Shown: one piece after another, positions 55,187-64,000 of the stretch
Numbering within the stretch: position 1 is the first letter of the stretch
Layout: every line of letters starts with the position of its first letter
Origin: Sandaracinaceae bacterium
Lineage (GTDB): Bacteria > Myxococcota_A > Polyangia > Polyangiales > Sandaracinaceae
Assembly: GCA_040218145.1 (NCBI GenBank)
Contig: JAVJQK010000117.1
Location: 55,065 to 119,064 of the forward strand
Reading direction: 5' to 3'
DNA length: 64,000 nucleotides
The notes under the pieces: generated by a model
Told to the model about the DNA's origin: nothing
Databases searched by the model: none
What the model saw: the letters and a program-made list of their open reading frames with translations, nothing else
Program-made: the position numbers and the translations under genes

Positions 55187-58100
55187 GCGGGTTCGAGTCG
55201 GTGGTGCAGGCGGCGGCGGTCGAGTACTTCGCGGAGCTCGGCTACGCGTATCGGCGTGGGCCGGACCTCGCCCCCGACTCGGACAGCCCGGAGCGCGGCT
55301 CCCATGCGGACGTGGTGCTCGCGGGGCGGCTGCGCGCGGCGCTGACACGCATCAACCCGCACCTCGACGCGGACGCCATCGACGAGGTGGCCAAGCGCAT
55401 CCTCCGGCCGGGGAGCCCGTCGCTCGAAGAGAACAACCTCGCGTTCCAGTCGCTGGTGACCCGCGGGGCGGAGGTGCAGGTCCGCAAGGACGGGCAGGCG
55501 CGCGGGGAGCTCGCGTTCCTCTTCGACTTCGACGAGCCGGACAACAACGACTGGCTGGTGGTGGGGCAGCTGACCGTCATTCACGGTGAGCACCATCGGC
55601 GGCCGGACCTGGTGGTCTACGTCAACGGCATGCCCCTCGCGGTGCTCGAGCTGAAGAGCCCCCAGAGCGAGAACGCGACCCTGCAGTCGGCGTGGAACCA
55701 GCTCCAGACCTACAAGCGGGAGCTCCCGGCGCTCTTCGACGCCAACGAGCTGCTGGTGATCTCGGACGGGACGCGCGCTCGGGTCGGCAGCTTGACCGCG
55801 GGCATGGAGTGGTTCGGCCCCTGGCGCACCATCGACGGGGAGTCGCTCGCGCCCGACGCGACGCCCGACCTCCAGGTGCTGATCCACGGGCTCTTCGAGA
55901 AGCGGCGCCTGCTGGACTACATCCGCTACTTCGTGCTCTGGGAGACCGACGACGGCCTGGTCAAGAAGATCGCGGGCTATCACCAGTTCCACGCCGCCAA
56001 CAAGGCCATCGCCCAGACGGTGCGCGCCTCCGCCAGCGGGGGCGACAAGAAGATCGGCGTGGTGTGGCACACGCAGGGCTCGGGCAAGTCGATCTCGATG
56101 ACGCTCTACACCGGCAAGCTCATCCAGCACCCGGAGATGAAGAACCCGACGGTGGTGGTCGTCACCGATCGCAACGACCTCGACGGCCAGCTCTACAACC
56201 AGTTCTGTGCGGCCAAGGGGCTCATCCCCGCCCCCGTGCAGGCGGAGAGCCGCGAGCACCTGAAGGAGCTGCTCCAAGTGGCGAGCGGCGGGGTGGTCTT
56301 CAGCACCATCCAGAAGTTCGGCACCAAGAAGGGCGAGCGCTTCCCGGAGCTGACCGACCGGCGCAACGTGGTGGTCATCACCGACGAGGCGCACCGCAGC
56401 CAGTACGAGTTCGTGGAGGGCTTCGCCAAGAACCTGCGCGACGGACTGCCGAACGCGTCGTTCATCGGCTTCACCGGCACGCCGATCGAGTTCGAGGACA
56501 AGAGCACGCCGGCGGTCTTCGGCGACTACATCGACACCTACCCCATCGCGCAGGCAGTTCAGGACGGCGCGACGGTCCCCATCTACTACGAGTCGCGGCT
56601 GGCCCGCATCGACCTCGACGACGACAAGAAGCCCGTCGTGGACGAGGGCTTCGAGGAGGTCACCGAGGGTGAAGAGGAGGGGGTCAAGGGCAAGCTCAAG
56701 AGCCGCTGGGCCAAGCTCGAGGCGATGGTGGGCACGGAGGCCCGGCTGAAGCTCATCGCCGAGGACATCCTCGCGCACTACGACCGCCGCACCGAGATCC
56801 TCGAGGGCAAGGCGATGATCGTGACCATGAGCCGGCGCATCGCGGTCGACCTCTACGACCAGCTCGTCGCGCTCCGGCCGGAGTGGGACTCGGACTCGGA
56901 CCTCGAGGGCGGCGTGAAGGTGGTGATGACCGGGGCAGCGAGCGACCCGCCGGGCTTCCAGCGTCACATCCGCAAGAAGCCGGCGCTGAAGACGATCGAG
57001 AAGCGCTTCAAGGACCCGGACGACCCGCTGCGCATCGTCATCGTGCGCGACATGTGGCTGACCGGCTTCGACGCGCCCTGCGCCCACACGCTCTACGTGG
57101 ACAAGCCCATGAAGGGCCACGGCCTCATGCAGGCCATCGCTCGGGTCAACCGCGTGTTCAAGGACAAGCCCTCGGGGCTGGTCGTGGATTACCTCGGCCT
57201 CGCCGACCAGCTCCGCAAGGCCATCGGCACCTACGGAGGCGGCAAGGGCCAGCCGCCCGGCATCCCCGTCGACGTCGCGCTGGCCGTGCTGAAGGAGAAG
57301 GTCGGCGTCGTGGAGGACATGTTCCACGGCTTCGACTACTCGGGCTACTTCACGCCGAAAGCCTCGGCGCGCATGGCGGCGCTGTCCGGCGGCGCGAACC
57401 ACATCCTCGGCCGCAACGTCGCTCCGCTCGACGAGGACGAGAAGGGCCGGCTGGTCACCATCTTCCGCGACTGGCAGCACCCGCTCGCCGGCTACGAGAC
57501 GCTCACGCCTCGCACCAAGGAGGCGACGGCCGCCCTCCTCGACCGCCTCCTCTCGCTCCTCGCCGAAGAGGGCGAGGCCGACTCCGCGCTCCTCTACGAC
57601 AACACCCTCCACGCGCTGCATCGCCTGCTCGTCCAGCCGGCCCCGGGCAAGCTCGAGCGCATCAGCGCCACCAAGGAGCTCGTGCTCCAGGTGGAGCCGT
57701 TCGCGTTCAAGCTCCTGGCCAAGCTCGACTCGGAGCGCTGGGAGAAGCTCCGCGGAAGGAGGAAGGGGCTGGGCGCCGCGCTCACGGAGCTGCGCAAGAT
57801 CGGGGCGAGCCCCTACACCCTGTCCCTGCCGGAGCCAGCCTTCATCGTGCGGGACGGCGGCGAGCAGTGGACCACCCTGGAGCACGCGGTCCGTGACGTC
57901 GTCGGCGCGCGGCTGGACGCGGCCCACCGCTCCACGGAGGCCGAGCCGCACCACTGGCGCAGCGTGCTCTGCGTGATGCTGGCTCTCGTGGAGCACAACG
58001 ACGCGCGCATCGGCCCGCTGCCCGCCATCCCGCAGGGCTCCACCGAAGGCCGCAAGCGCTTCATGACCACCATGGCCGCGCTGAACAAGGCGGCTGGCAT

Positions 58101-58869
58101 CGCCATCCACCTGGAGGGCGCGCGCGAGCTGCGCGACCGGGTCGCCTACTTCCAGGCCGTCCAGAAGAACCTCCGCAAGTACACGGTCGGCGGCAGCGGC
58201 AAGTCCGGCGCCGAGCTCGACGCCGCCATCCGGCAGATCGTCTCCGGCGCCGTCTCGCCCGAGGGTGTCATCGACATCTTCGACGCGGCCGGTCTACCCA
58301 AGCCGGACATCTCCATCCTGAGCGACGCCTTCCTGAAGAAGGTGAAGGCCAGCCCGTACAAGAACCTCCAGCTCGAGCTGCTCAAGAAGCTGCTGAAGGA
58401 CGAGATCCGCGTCGTCAGTCGACGCAACGTCGTCCAGGCCCGGAAGTTCTCCGAGATGCTCGAGCGGACGCTGCTCGCCTACCAGAACCGCACCCTCGAG
58501 ACCTCGCAGGTCATCCTCGAGCTCATCGAGATGGCGAAGGGCATGCGCGACGCGCCCAAGCGCGGCGAAGCGCTCGGCCTGACGGATGACGAGATGGCCT
58601 TCTACGACGCCCTCATCGCCCACGGAGACGTCCAGGCGCTGATGGGCGACGACGTCCTCGCCGCCATCGCGCACGACCTGGTCGAGTCCATCCGCGCGAG
58701 CGTGACCATCGACTGGACCCAGAAAGAAGCCGTCCGCGCCGACATGCGCCGGCGCGTCAAGCGCCTCCTCCGCAAGCACGGCTACCCGCCGGACAAGCGT
58801 GATGGCGCGCTCCACACCATCATCGAGCAGGCCGAGACGGTCTGCCGGGACTGGGCGAGGGCGGCGTAG
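55183..58869 (+). CDS. hsdR: Type I restriction endonuclease subunit HsdR
   Basis: 1228 residues. The endonuclease PD-(D/E)xK site has Asp142 and Glu156-Leu-Lys158 (LAVLELKSP). SF2 translocase motifs are Walker A TQGSGKS (297-303), DEAH (401-404) and FTGTP. The C-terminal about 400 residues are helical and include the DUF3387-type region that binds the methyltransferase. With HsdM and HsdS it makes an ATP-driven long-range nuclease. The TTG start at 55183 overlaps the hsdS stop (TTGA) and has GGAGG upstream, so it is coupled with hsdS. Confidence 0.93.
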   Translation: MSGFESVVQAAAVEYFAELGYAYRRGPDLAPDSDSPERGSHADVVLAGRLRAALTRINPHLDADAIDEVAKRILRPGSPSLEENNLAFQSLVTRGAEVQVRKDGQARGELAFLFDFDEPDNNDWLVVGQLTVIHGEHHRRPDLVVYVNGMPLAVLELKSPQSENATLQSAWNQLQTYKRELPALFDANELLVISDGTRARVGSLTAGMEWFGPWRTIDGESLAPDATPDLQVLIHGLFEKRRLLDYIRYFVLWETDDGLVKKIAGYHQFHAANKAIAQTVRASASGGDKKIGVVWHTQGSGKSISMTLYTGKLIQHPEMKNPTVVVVTDRNDLDGQLYNQFCAAKGLIPAPVQAESREHLKELLQVASGGVVFSTIQKFGTKKGERFPELTDRRNVVVITDEAHRSQYEFVEGFAKNLRDGLPNASFIGFTGTPIEFEDKSTPAVFGDYIDTYPIAQAVQDGATVPIYYESRLARIDLDDDKKPVVDEGFEEVTEGEEEGVKGKLKSRWAKLEAMVGTEARLKLIAEDILAHYDRRTEILEGKAMIVTMSRRIAVDLYDQLVALRPEWDSDSDLEGGVKVVMTGAASDPPGFQRHIRKKPALKTIEKRFKDPDDPLRIVIVRDMWLTGFDAPCAHTLYVDKPMKGHGLMQAIARVNRVFKDKPSGLVVDYLGLADQLRKAIGTYGGGKGQPPGIPVDVALAVLKEKVGVVEDMFHGFDYSGYFTPKASARMAALSGGANHILGRNVAPLDEDEKGRLVTIFRDWQHPLAGYETLTPRTKEATAALLDRLLSLLAEEGEADSALLYDNTLHALHRLLVQPAPGKLERISATKELVLQVEPFAFKLLAKLDSERWEKLRGRRKGLGAALTELRKIGASPYTLSLPEPAFIVRDGGEQWTTLEHAVRDVVGARLDAAHRSTEAEPHHWRSVLCVMLALVEHNDARIGPLPAIPQGSTEGRKRFMTTMAALNKAAGIAIHLEGARELRDRVAYFQAVQKNLRKYTVGGSGKSGAELDAAIRQIVSGAVSPEGVIDIFDAAGLPKPDISILSDAFLKKVKASPYKNLQLELLKKLLKDEIRVVSRRNVVQARKFSEMLERTLLAYQNRTLETSQVILELIEMAKGMRDAPKRGEALGLTDDEMAFYDALIAHGDVQALMGDDVLAAIAHDLVESIRASVTIDWTQKEAVRADMRRRVKRLLRKHGYPPDKRDGALHTIIEQAETVCRDWARAA

Positions 58870-58935
58870 GCGGCCGGTGATACGTACCTTGCTTCGATTG
58901 CGTCATCGCTCCGAGCCCGGATAGACTCGGGCCCC

Positions 58936-60240
58936 GTGTCGGACGCACCGAACCCGCATCTCGACGGGTACCTCGACAAGCTCCGCGACGAGCTGGAGCA
59001 GTGTGCGCAGCGCGAGCGTCCCCGCGATCGGCTCATACACGCGCGCTTGGCCGTGGAGGCCATTCTCCGTCACCTGCTCGAGCGTCCGAGGGGGAACGAG
59101 CTGCTCTCTACGCTCATCCAGGAAGCGATGCGGGAGCGACTCTTGGACAAGCACATCCTGCCGGCGTTCACGACCGTGCAGCTCCGCGGCAACGACGGTC
59201 ATCACATCAAGGACCCGGATGAGAACGATCTAGACGCGCCTTGGCGAGAGTGTCAGCCCGCCTTGGAGAACCTCGTTCGATGGTTCTTCCTCCGCCGGCA
59301 AGAGCCGCTTCCCAAGAGCGTGAGAAATAGCCTACGGCGCTTGCAGCCACAGAACGAGTTGCGGGAGACGTTGTTGGTCTGCGTATGCCTCGGTGTCCCG
59401 CTCCTCCTCATCGTCGTCTCCCTCGTGGTCGTGCTGTCGGGAGGCCCCGAGTCCAACGCGAGCGCGGACGCCGTCGCAGAGGAGCTCGTGGACGCGGGTC
59501 ACACCGAGGGTGATGCGATGTTTGGCGCTGTCGCGAGCCCTGCGCGCGACTGGCCCGTGTTGCGTGAGGTCGTCCTGGGCGATGATCACATCTGGGCGAT
59601 GCGCAACGAGGTCACGGTCGAAGAGTACGAACGGTGTGTCCTCCGAGGAGAGTGCGTCCCGCCCCCGTCCGCGCTCCCAGAGGGGAGCGATCTCGCCGCC
59701 GAGTGCACATGGCGCCGTCGACGGGAGGAGCCGCGGCTTCCGGTGAACTGCATGACGGGAGAAGAGGCCACCGCGTTCTGCGCGTTCGCGGCCGAAGCCG
59801 CCCAGTCCGTGGTCGGTCGGCTCCCTACCCGACGAGAGTGGAGAGAACTGGCCCGATGGCGCGAAGTGCGAACCAGATACTGGAGCGCCGGGGCCGATCC
59901 CGCCGCGCTCTGCCTCCCGAACCTGTGCGATCAGAGCTTCTTGAGGGCTCACCCAGGCGACACGCGCTGTACCCCCCGCAGCGCGACGGCCAGATGCGAC
60001 GATGGACAAGCGGGCCCGGCCGCGGTCGGAACCACGGAGCCGGAGAACGCATGGGGGATCCAGGACGCTGTCGGGAACCTGACGGAGCTGGTGCGTGACG
60101 AGAGTGGCTACGCGCGAATGGGGCGCGGCTTTCGGTTGGCGCTGACGGCACGGAGCGCCGCATTGCTTCCGGACGGCCACCCAGACGCACGTCGCGCCCA
60201 GAGCGGCTTCCGTTGTGTATTCGAGAGAGAATCTCCCTAG
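58936..60240 (+). CDS. DUF4145-like, transmembrane and formylglycine-generating-enzyme-type domain protein
   Basis: 434 residues. The N-terminal about 140 residues show a DUF4145-like helical pattern (RLIHARLAVEAILRHLLE, GNDGHHIKDPDE, LENLVRWFF) often associated with restriction systems. One transmembrane helix (about 146-168) follows. The C-terminal part is a sulfatase-modifying/FGE-type fold (EVTVEEYERCVLRGEC; VNCMTGEEATAFCAFA; RLPTRREWRELARWR; WGIQDAVGNLTELVRDE). FGE folds serve as formylglycine enzymes or ligand-binding modules; catalytic Cys residues are not certain here. The GTG start lies 8 bp after a possible -10 box (TAGACT), so translation may be leaderless. Confidence 0.75.
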   Translation: MSDAPNPHLDGYLDKLRDELEQCAQRERPRDRLIHARLAVEAILRHLLERPRGNELLSTLIQEAMRERLLDKHILPAFTTVQLRGNDGHHIKDPDENDLDAPWRECQPALENLVRWFFLRRQEPLPKSVRNSLRRLQPQNELRETLLVCVCLGVPLLLIVVSLVVVLSGGPESNASADAVAEELVDAGHTEGDAMFGAVASPARDWPVLREVVLGDDHIWAMRNEVTVEEYERCVLRGECVPPPSALPEGSDLAAECTWRRRREEPRLPVNCMTGEEATAFCAFAAEAAQSVVGRLPTRREWRELARWREVRTRYWSAGADPAALCLPNLCDQSFLRAHPGDTRCTPRSATARCDDGQAGPAAVGTTEPENAWGIQDAVGNLTELVRDESGYARMGRGFRLALTARSAALLPDGHPDARRAQSGFRCVFERESP

Positions 60241-60345
60241 CCCACGAAACCTCCGGCGCGATGCGGCGATGAGGCCGGCAAATGCGCTCGGGGGTGGGGT
60301 CGACGGTCGGGTCCAGCTGCGGGTGCACCGCACTGGAGAGTCCTC

Positions 60346-60612
60346 GTGACCATCGATTTCCCCGAATTCATTCGCCCGCCCCGTCTCAGCACCGACGGAG
60401 GCATCCTGCTCGGCATCCGCCTCCTCAAGTCCAAGCCCGCCGACCTCGACGTGAACGAGAAGCGCGCGCTGCGCGGTGTGCGCCTGGGAGAACGGGCTCG
60501 AAGGCGCGCCCTGCGGGGGCGGCGCTGCGGTCCTCGAGACGCAGCGCGTCGGCAAGGCGCGCGCGCGGCTCCGGCCTGAGAACCTGCAGGACGAAGACGA
60601 GCGCTTCGACGA
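60346..60612 (+). pseudogene. Broken hypothetical gene interrupted by IS21-family element
   Basis: An N-terminal segment starting MTIDFPEFIRPPRLSTDGGI reads as a typical start of a soluble protein for about 40 residues. The original frame then becomes Arg-rich and stops at 60579, while another frame continues as protein-like sequence (CAWENGLEGAPC, then ENLQDEDERFDDV) until the IS left end at 60613. This suggests a frameshift followed by insertion. The identity of the parent protein is unknown. Confidence 0.5.
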
Positions 60613-60659
60613 TGTCCCCACCGGCCTCGATGGAGACCATTCCCACCGACGTCACCGGT
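60613..60659 (+). repeat. Left terminal inverted repeat of IS21-family element
   Basis: Begins TGTCCCCACCGGC and contains CCACCGACGTCACCGGT at offset 31-47. It pairs with the right end as described for the element. The base before is part of the broken gene (TTCGACGA). Confidence 0.8.
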
Positions 60660-60855
60660 GCCCGGGCTCCGTCCGGAAAGTGGGCCACGCGCGACGGGCC
60701 GGGAGACGATCGTCGTCGCGCATAGGGTGAGGGCCGGAGATTGCAGCTCCGTCCCTCTGCCGGCCGCGCGAGGCGCAGGGGATGCGCGCGCGTTCCGACG
60801 CTCGTGACAGTCTGCTCATCGCCGACCGGCGTCCAGAAAGGGGCGAGCCGGTCGG

Positions 60856-61476
60856 TTGCAGGGGTACGAGCGGGAGTGCGGTCGGTGCGGGGCGGAGTTT
60901 GTGCTCTGCCGCCCCTGCGACCGGCGCGACCGCTATTGCTCCGAGGCCTGTGCGGCGGAGGCCCGCGCCGTTCTCGTTCGGCTCTACGACGCCATGTACC
61001 GGCGCTCGTTCGCAGGTCGGCGTCACCGCGCCGCACGCAATCAGCGGCTGCGGGCCCGCAAGAAATCGGCGCCAGAAAGAGACCGATCACTCTCTTCCGC
61101 CGGCGCGGATCCGGCCCAGGCTCTCGACGTCGGGACGGCAGCGCCGCCCACGGAGGAGCACGATGGACGAGTCGGTCTGGTTGGGCCTGAGCCCGGGCAC
61201 GCAGAGCACGCGGGTATTGGCGATGCGGGGTCCGACGCAGACGCTGCTGAAAGCGCACCTGTCGCTGCGCCCCGGCAGCGCCCGAGCCGTCCCCGCGCTC
61301 CTCGAAGCCGTCGCCCTCTGGGAGGGCGTGCCGGTGCGCGCTGCGCTCGTTGTGGACGATTCGTGCTCGCGTGGCTCGACGAGCCTCTACCGAGACAGCT
61401 TCGCAGTGTTCGGGGACGAGACCCCCCTGTATCGACTGGAGTGGATTCCGCGCGCCGGAGCTCGTCGCCGCCGTGA
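60856..61476 (+). CDS. Zinc-finger protein in IS21-family element (3' half uncertain)
   Basis: The N-terminal about 70 residues have a Cys-rich finger (CGRCGAEFVLCRPCDRRDRY, then CSEAC) followed by an Arg-rich helix, as in small accessory genes seen with IS21-type elements in myxobacteria. After about residue 80 the frame overlaps the next gene and looks non-native, whereas another frame gives a plausible continuation (RRQKETDHSLPP). A frameshift or earlier stop is therefore possible and the end is doubtful. TTG 60856 is the likely start. Confidence 0.5.
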   Translation: MQGYERECGRCGAEFVLCRPCDRRDRYCSEACAAEARAVLVRLYDAMYRRSFAGRRHRAARNQRLRARKKSAPERDRSLSSAGADPAQALDVGTAAPPTEEHDGRVGLVGPEPGHAEHAGIGDAGSDADAAESAPVAAPRQRPSRPRAPRSRRPLGGRAGARCARCGRFVLAWLDEPLPRQLRSVRGRDPPVSTGVDSARRSSSPP

Positions 61477-61543
61477 CGGTCTCGGCGGAATGGGCAGCTT
61501 CGGCGATCTCGAGCGACTGCTCGCGCGGTCCGTCGCCCGATGA
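61163..61543 (+). CDS. IS21-associated accessory protein
   Basis: 126 residues. The pattern MDESVWLGLSPGTQSTRVLA, then LLKAHLSLRPGSARAVPALL and a terminal DGLGGMGSFGDLERLLARSV is typical of a small gene found between the finger gene and istA in myxobacterial IS21 elements; this recognition is from memory. The function is unknown. ATG 61163 follows GGAGGA, and the stop overlaps istA (ATGA). Confidence 0.7.
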   Translation: MDESVWLGLSPGTQSTRVLAMRGPTQTLLKAHLSLRPGSARAVPALLEAVALWEGVPVRAALVVDDSCSRGSTSLYRDSFAVFGDETPLYRLEWIPRAGARRRRDGLGGMGSFGDLERLLARSVAR

Positions 61544-63063
61544 AACGGGTTTCGGACGAGCGCAAGGCCGAGGTCTTGCGGCTGCGGTACGTCGATGGAC
61601 TGTCGACGAGGGGGATCGCGAAGAGACTCTCGATGGCCCGTCGCACAGTCCGGAGCCTGCTCGGCGAGGACCCGGTACCGCGGACGATCTCGTCGGCGCC
61701 GCGGCCCTCCATCCTCGATCACTTCGACGACCAGATTCGGCAGATCCTCGCAGAGACGCCCGAGATGCGTGCCCCATCGATGCTCGAGCGGCTTCGGCAG
61801 CAGGGCTACACCGGCGGCATCTCGGTGCTGCGCGAGCGGATGCGACGACTGCGTCCGCAGCCGCTCGGCGACGTCTTTTCGACTTTCGTCGTCCCGCCGG
61901 GCAAGCGGCTCGAGGTCGATTGGGCACACCTCGGCTTCGCTCTGCCGGGCGTGCCGCGCCGAGTGTCCGCCTTCGTCGCCGTGCTGCCGTACTCGCGGAT
62001 GCTCTACCTCGACTTCGCGCTGTCGCAGCAGATGGGCTCGTTTCTCCGGTGCCTCGACCGCGCGCTGTCCTTCTTCGGCGGCCGCACCGAAGTCGAGGTC
62101 TTCGACAACATGAAGACGGTGGTGATCGGACGGGTCGGTGGCAGACCTATCTTCCACGAGCGCTTCGTCGAGTACGCCCGCGTGCGCGGCTTCGCGATTC
62201 ATGCGACCTGGCCGCGCCGACCCACGGAGAAGCCCTTCGTCGAGCGCGGAATCGGCTTCGTCCGGTCGCGCTTCTTGCCCGGACGCCGCTTCGCCGACTT
62301 CGCCGACCTCTGTGGCCAGGCCAGCGCGTGGCGCGACACCTTCGCCAATGCTCGCGAGCACGAGACCACCGGTCGCGTCCCGGCGCTCGTCTTCGAACAC
62401 GAGGAGCGCGCCACGCTCGCGCCGCTTCGCCACGAGTACTTCGACGCCGACGACCTCGCAACGACCGGTGTCGATCGTCGCCATCGCATCCACTTCGATC
62501 GCAACGACTACACGGTGCCGTGGCGCTTCGTCGGCCAGACCGTCCTCGTCCGCGGCGACGACAAGAACGTGCGCGTCCTGCTCGGCCCAAAGGAGATCTC
62601 GCGACAGCCACGCTCGTGGAGCGTGCGCGAGCTCGTCTCCGATCCGTCGCACGAGGATGGGATGCGCGAGCATCGCGCGGGACGCCGCGCCGCGAGCATG
62701 CTCCCGCCTGCGCTCGCCGCGCTCGGTGACATCGGCGCGCGCTACTTCGCGACGCTCGCAGCAGGACGGCGGTCCATCCGAAACGAGCAGACACGCCTCG
62801 TCCTGCTCGTCGAGCTCTTCGGCGCGAGCGCTACGGCGAGCGCGATCGACGAGGTGATGCGCACCGGCCATGTCGGCGCCGACTACGTCGAGTACGTCAT
62901 GCGTCACAAGCGCCGGCTCGTCCCGAGCCCCGCGCCGCTTCGCCTCGGAAAGCCCGAGCTCGATGACATCCACGTCACCGAGCCCGACCTCGCCGCCTAC
63001 GACGACATCTACGCGCACCCAACGCGCGATCCGGGCGAAGCCCCCACGGAGGTCGACGTATGA
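61540..63063 (+). CDS. istA: IS21-family transposase IstA
   Basis: 507 residues. An N-terminal HTH (LSTRGIAKRLSMARRTVRSL) and an integrase core with DDE residues follow: Asp in EVDWAH, Asp in VFDNMKT and Glu in KPFVERGIGFVRSRF, all in the expected order, so the catalytic triad is intact. The C-terminal region is beta-rich and then basic. IstA cuts and joins element ends with help of IstB. It overlaps both the accessory gene before and istB after by 4 bp. Confidence 0.93.
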   Translation: MKRVSDERKAEVLRLRYVDGLSTRGIAKRLSMARRTVRSLLGEDPVPRTISSAPRPSILDHFDDQIRQILAETPEMRAPSMLERLRQQGYTGGISVLRERMRRLRPQPLGDVFSTFVVPPGKRLEVDWAHLGFALPGVPRRVSAFVAVLPYSRMLYLDFALSQQMGSFLRCLDRALSFFGGRTEVEVFDNMKTVVIGRVGGRPIFHERFVEYARVRGFAIHATWPRRPTEKPFVERGIGFVRSRFLPGRRFADFADLCGQASAWRDTFANAREHETTGRVPALVFEHEERATLAPLRHEYFDADDLATTGVDRRHRIHFDRNDYTVPWRFVGQTVLVRGDDKNVRVLLGPKEISRQPRSWSVRELVSDPSHEDGMREHRAGRRAASMLPPALAALGDIGARYFATLAAGRRSIRNEQTRLVLLVELFGASATASAIDEVMRTGHVGADYVEYVMRHKRRLVPSPAPLRLGKPELDDIHVTEPDLAAYDDIYAHPTRDPGEAPTEVDV

Positions 63064-63824
63064 GCACACCGAAAGAACAGGTCGATCTCGGGGCCATCCT
63101 CGACAAGCTCCGCTGGCTCCGACTGCCGGGCATGACGCGCAGCCTCGAGGAGCTGGTCGAGCGCGCCACCAAGGAGAACCTCGCGCCGCTCGAGATCGTC
63201 GACGCGCTCTGCGACGCCGAGAAGAACAGCCGCATCAAGAGCGCGGTCGAGCGGCGCATCAAGAGCGCCCGCTTTCCCGAGATCAACACTGTCGATGCCT
63301 TCGACTTCGGCTTCGACCCACACCGAAAGAAGGTCAAGGCACGCTACCTCGCACTGACCGATCTGACCTTCATCGACCGCGGGGTCTGCCCCGTCTTCAT
63401 CGGTCGGCCGGGCACCGGCAAGACCTTCCTCGCGCGCGCCCTCGCGTACCGTGCCTGCCAGGCGACGCGCAACGTCCTCTTCACGAGCGCGGCCCGGATG
63501 CTCAACGACCTCTCCGGCGCCGAGATGCACGGCCAGCTCACCCGCTCGCTACGCAAGTACACCCGTCCGGCGCTCCTCGTCATCGACGACTTCGCCGTGC
63601 TCGAGATGGACACCTCGCAGGCCAAGCTCGCCTTCCAGGTCATCTCCGAGCGCTACGAGATGCGTCGCTCAACATCCATCACCACCAACCGAGCCTTCAA
63701 GGAGTGGACGAAGGTCTTCCCCGACCCGCTGAACGCTCAGGTGATCGCCGAGCGCATCACCGAGCTCAGCGACGTCTTCGTCCTCGACGGCAAGACCTGG
63801 CGCGACCCACGAAACCACCGCTGA
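63060..63824 (+). CDS. istB: IS21-family helper ATPase IstB
   Basis: 254 residues. AAA+ ATPase of the DnaC/IstB group: Walker A GRPGTGKT, Walker B LLVIDDFA, arginine-rich N-terminal segment that contacts IstA or DNA, sensor-1 Asn in ITTNRAF. IstB regulates target choice. ATG 63060 overlaps the istA stop. The element then ends within about 176 bp. Confidence 0.93.
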   Translation: MSTPKEQVDLGAILDKLRWLRLPGMTRSLEELVERATKENLAPLEIVDALCDAEKNSRIKSAVERRIKSARFPEINTVDAFDFGFDPHRKKVKARYLALTDLTFIDRGVCPVFIGRPGTGKTFLARALAYRACQATRNVLFTSAARMLNDLSGAEMHGQLTRSLRKYTRPALLVIDDFAVLEMDTSQAKLAFQVISERYEMRRSTSITTNRAFKEWTKVFPDPLNAQVIAERITELSDVFVLDGKTWRDPRNHR

Positions 63825-63953
63825 CTTCCACGAACCGAACCGGCGGGACCCAGCCCGGACTCGGCGCTCGTGCCGAGCAGCGCCCTCGCGACCGTCTCGC
63901 GAGCGTGGCGCGCGCCGAGATCCGTCCGCAGTGCCACCGGTGGTCTCATGGAG

Positions 63954-64000
63954 ACCGGTGATATCGGTGGAGGTGGTGCGCTTCGTCGCCGGTGGCGACA
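63954..64000 (-). repeat. Right terminal inverted repeat of IS21-family element
   Basis: On the minus strand it begins TGTCGCCACCGGCGACG at 64000 and holds CCACCGATATCACCGGT at the same offset as the left end. Inwards, the related CCACCGGTGG appears again, as expected from the multiple end repeats of IS21 elements. Confidence 0.8.

Larger units (their letters stand above)
60613..64000 (+). mobile_element. IS21-family insertion sequence (complete, both termini readable)
   Basis: 3,388 bp. The left end (from 60613, starting TGTCCCCACCGGC) and the reverse complement of the right end (starting TGTCGCCACCGGC, ending at 64000) align over 47 bp with about 35 matches and share the block CACCGA-CACCGGT at the same offset. 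Both ends are TG...CA. It carries istA- and istB-type genes and two accessory genes. The target duplication cannot be checked because the right flank is outside the window. Confidence 0.85.

Noticed and set aside
55081..58110. A 1,009-codon open frame on the minus strand
   Set aside because: Antisense to hsdR with low-complexity translation and no recognisable domain.
61290..61380. Second Cys pair (ARCARCGRF) in the C-terminal part of the IS21 zinc-finger frame
   Set aside because: It falls where the frame overlaps the well-supported accessory gene, so the Cys pair is probably fortuitous.
61387..63069. A 560-codon minus-strand open frame over istA
   Set aside because: istA has all DDE motifs; the antisense frame has none.

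Overview
The window is very GC-rich bacterial chromosome. It has many GTG and TTG starts, short gaps, frequent ATGA/GTGA stop-start overlaps, and a large share of secreted lipoproteins. It also carries a eukaryotic-like Ser/Thr kinase, RCC1-like repeat lipoproteins, a TPR/winged-helix regulator, FHA signalling and two proteins that look like myxobacterial lineage-specific families. This points to a myxobacterium of the Polyangiales, most like the Sandaracinaceae. That placement is inferred from gene style; no rRNA is present to confirm it.

Layout. 0-4 kb: heme and chaperone genes (hemW-ccmA-ccmB, divergent dnaJ). 4-9 kb: a DUF2378-like protein, a patatin-like lipase, a lytic transglycosylase and a Spy/CpxP-like protein with a clear terminator. 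9-14.2 kb: a FliJ/YscO-like coiled-coil gene coupled to a lipoprotein, a LolC/E-type permease with a long acidic insert, and a site-2 protease with CBS domains. 14.6-14.8 kb: tRNA-Gly(GCC) with a good promoter and a hairpin. 15-20 kb: lipoproteins, a LuxR-type regulator with a probable leaderless promoter, a TolR/ExbD-like lipoprotein and a tautomerase-like protein. 20.4-22.9 kb: an XPB-type helicase overlapping a DUF790/Bax1 nuclease. 23-33.5 kb: a pectate-lyase-like surface lipoprotein, a beta-propeller lipoprotein, a TPR/winged-helix regulator, a Ser/Thr kinase with a PEGA/TPR partner, two RCC1-like lipoproteins and a glutaredoxin-MauE fusion. 33.6-37 kb: a tightly coupled operon of a sigma-like factor, an unknown protein and a protein with a Lon-type Ser-Lys protease domain. 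37-42.9 kb: lipoproteins, a GYF_2/PPC membrane protein and a possibly decayed papain-like fragment.

43.1-60.6 kb looks like a defence or genome-plasticity island. It starts with a four-gene cassette: a DUF4258 protein, a RecB/Cas4/Dna2-type nuclease with a Cys cluster, an unknown 502-residue protein and an SF1 helicase. A zinc-finger gene pair, a less GC-rich stretch with an acidic-repeat protein and an FHA/degenerate-GGDEF protein, and a complete type I restriction-modification operon (hsdM-hsdS-hsdR) follow. The island ends with a DUF4145-like/FGE membrane protein. 60.6-64.0 kb is an IS21-family element whose inverted termini can be read directly. Its left end lies in a broken gene and its right end coincides with the last base of the window.

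The best candidate for an undescribed system is the 43.1-47.3 kb cassette, which reads like a Dna2-type nuclease-helicase split into separate co-translated subunits. The sigma factor/Lon-like protease operon at 33.6-37.0 kb is second.
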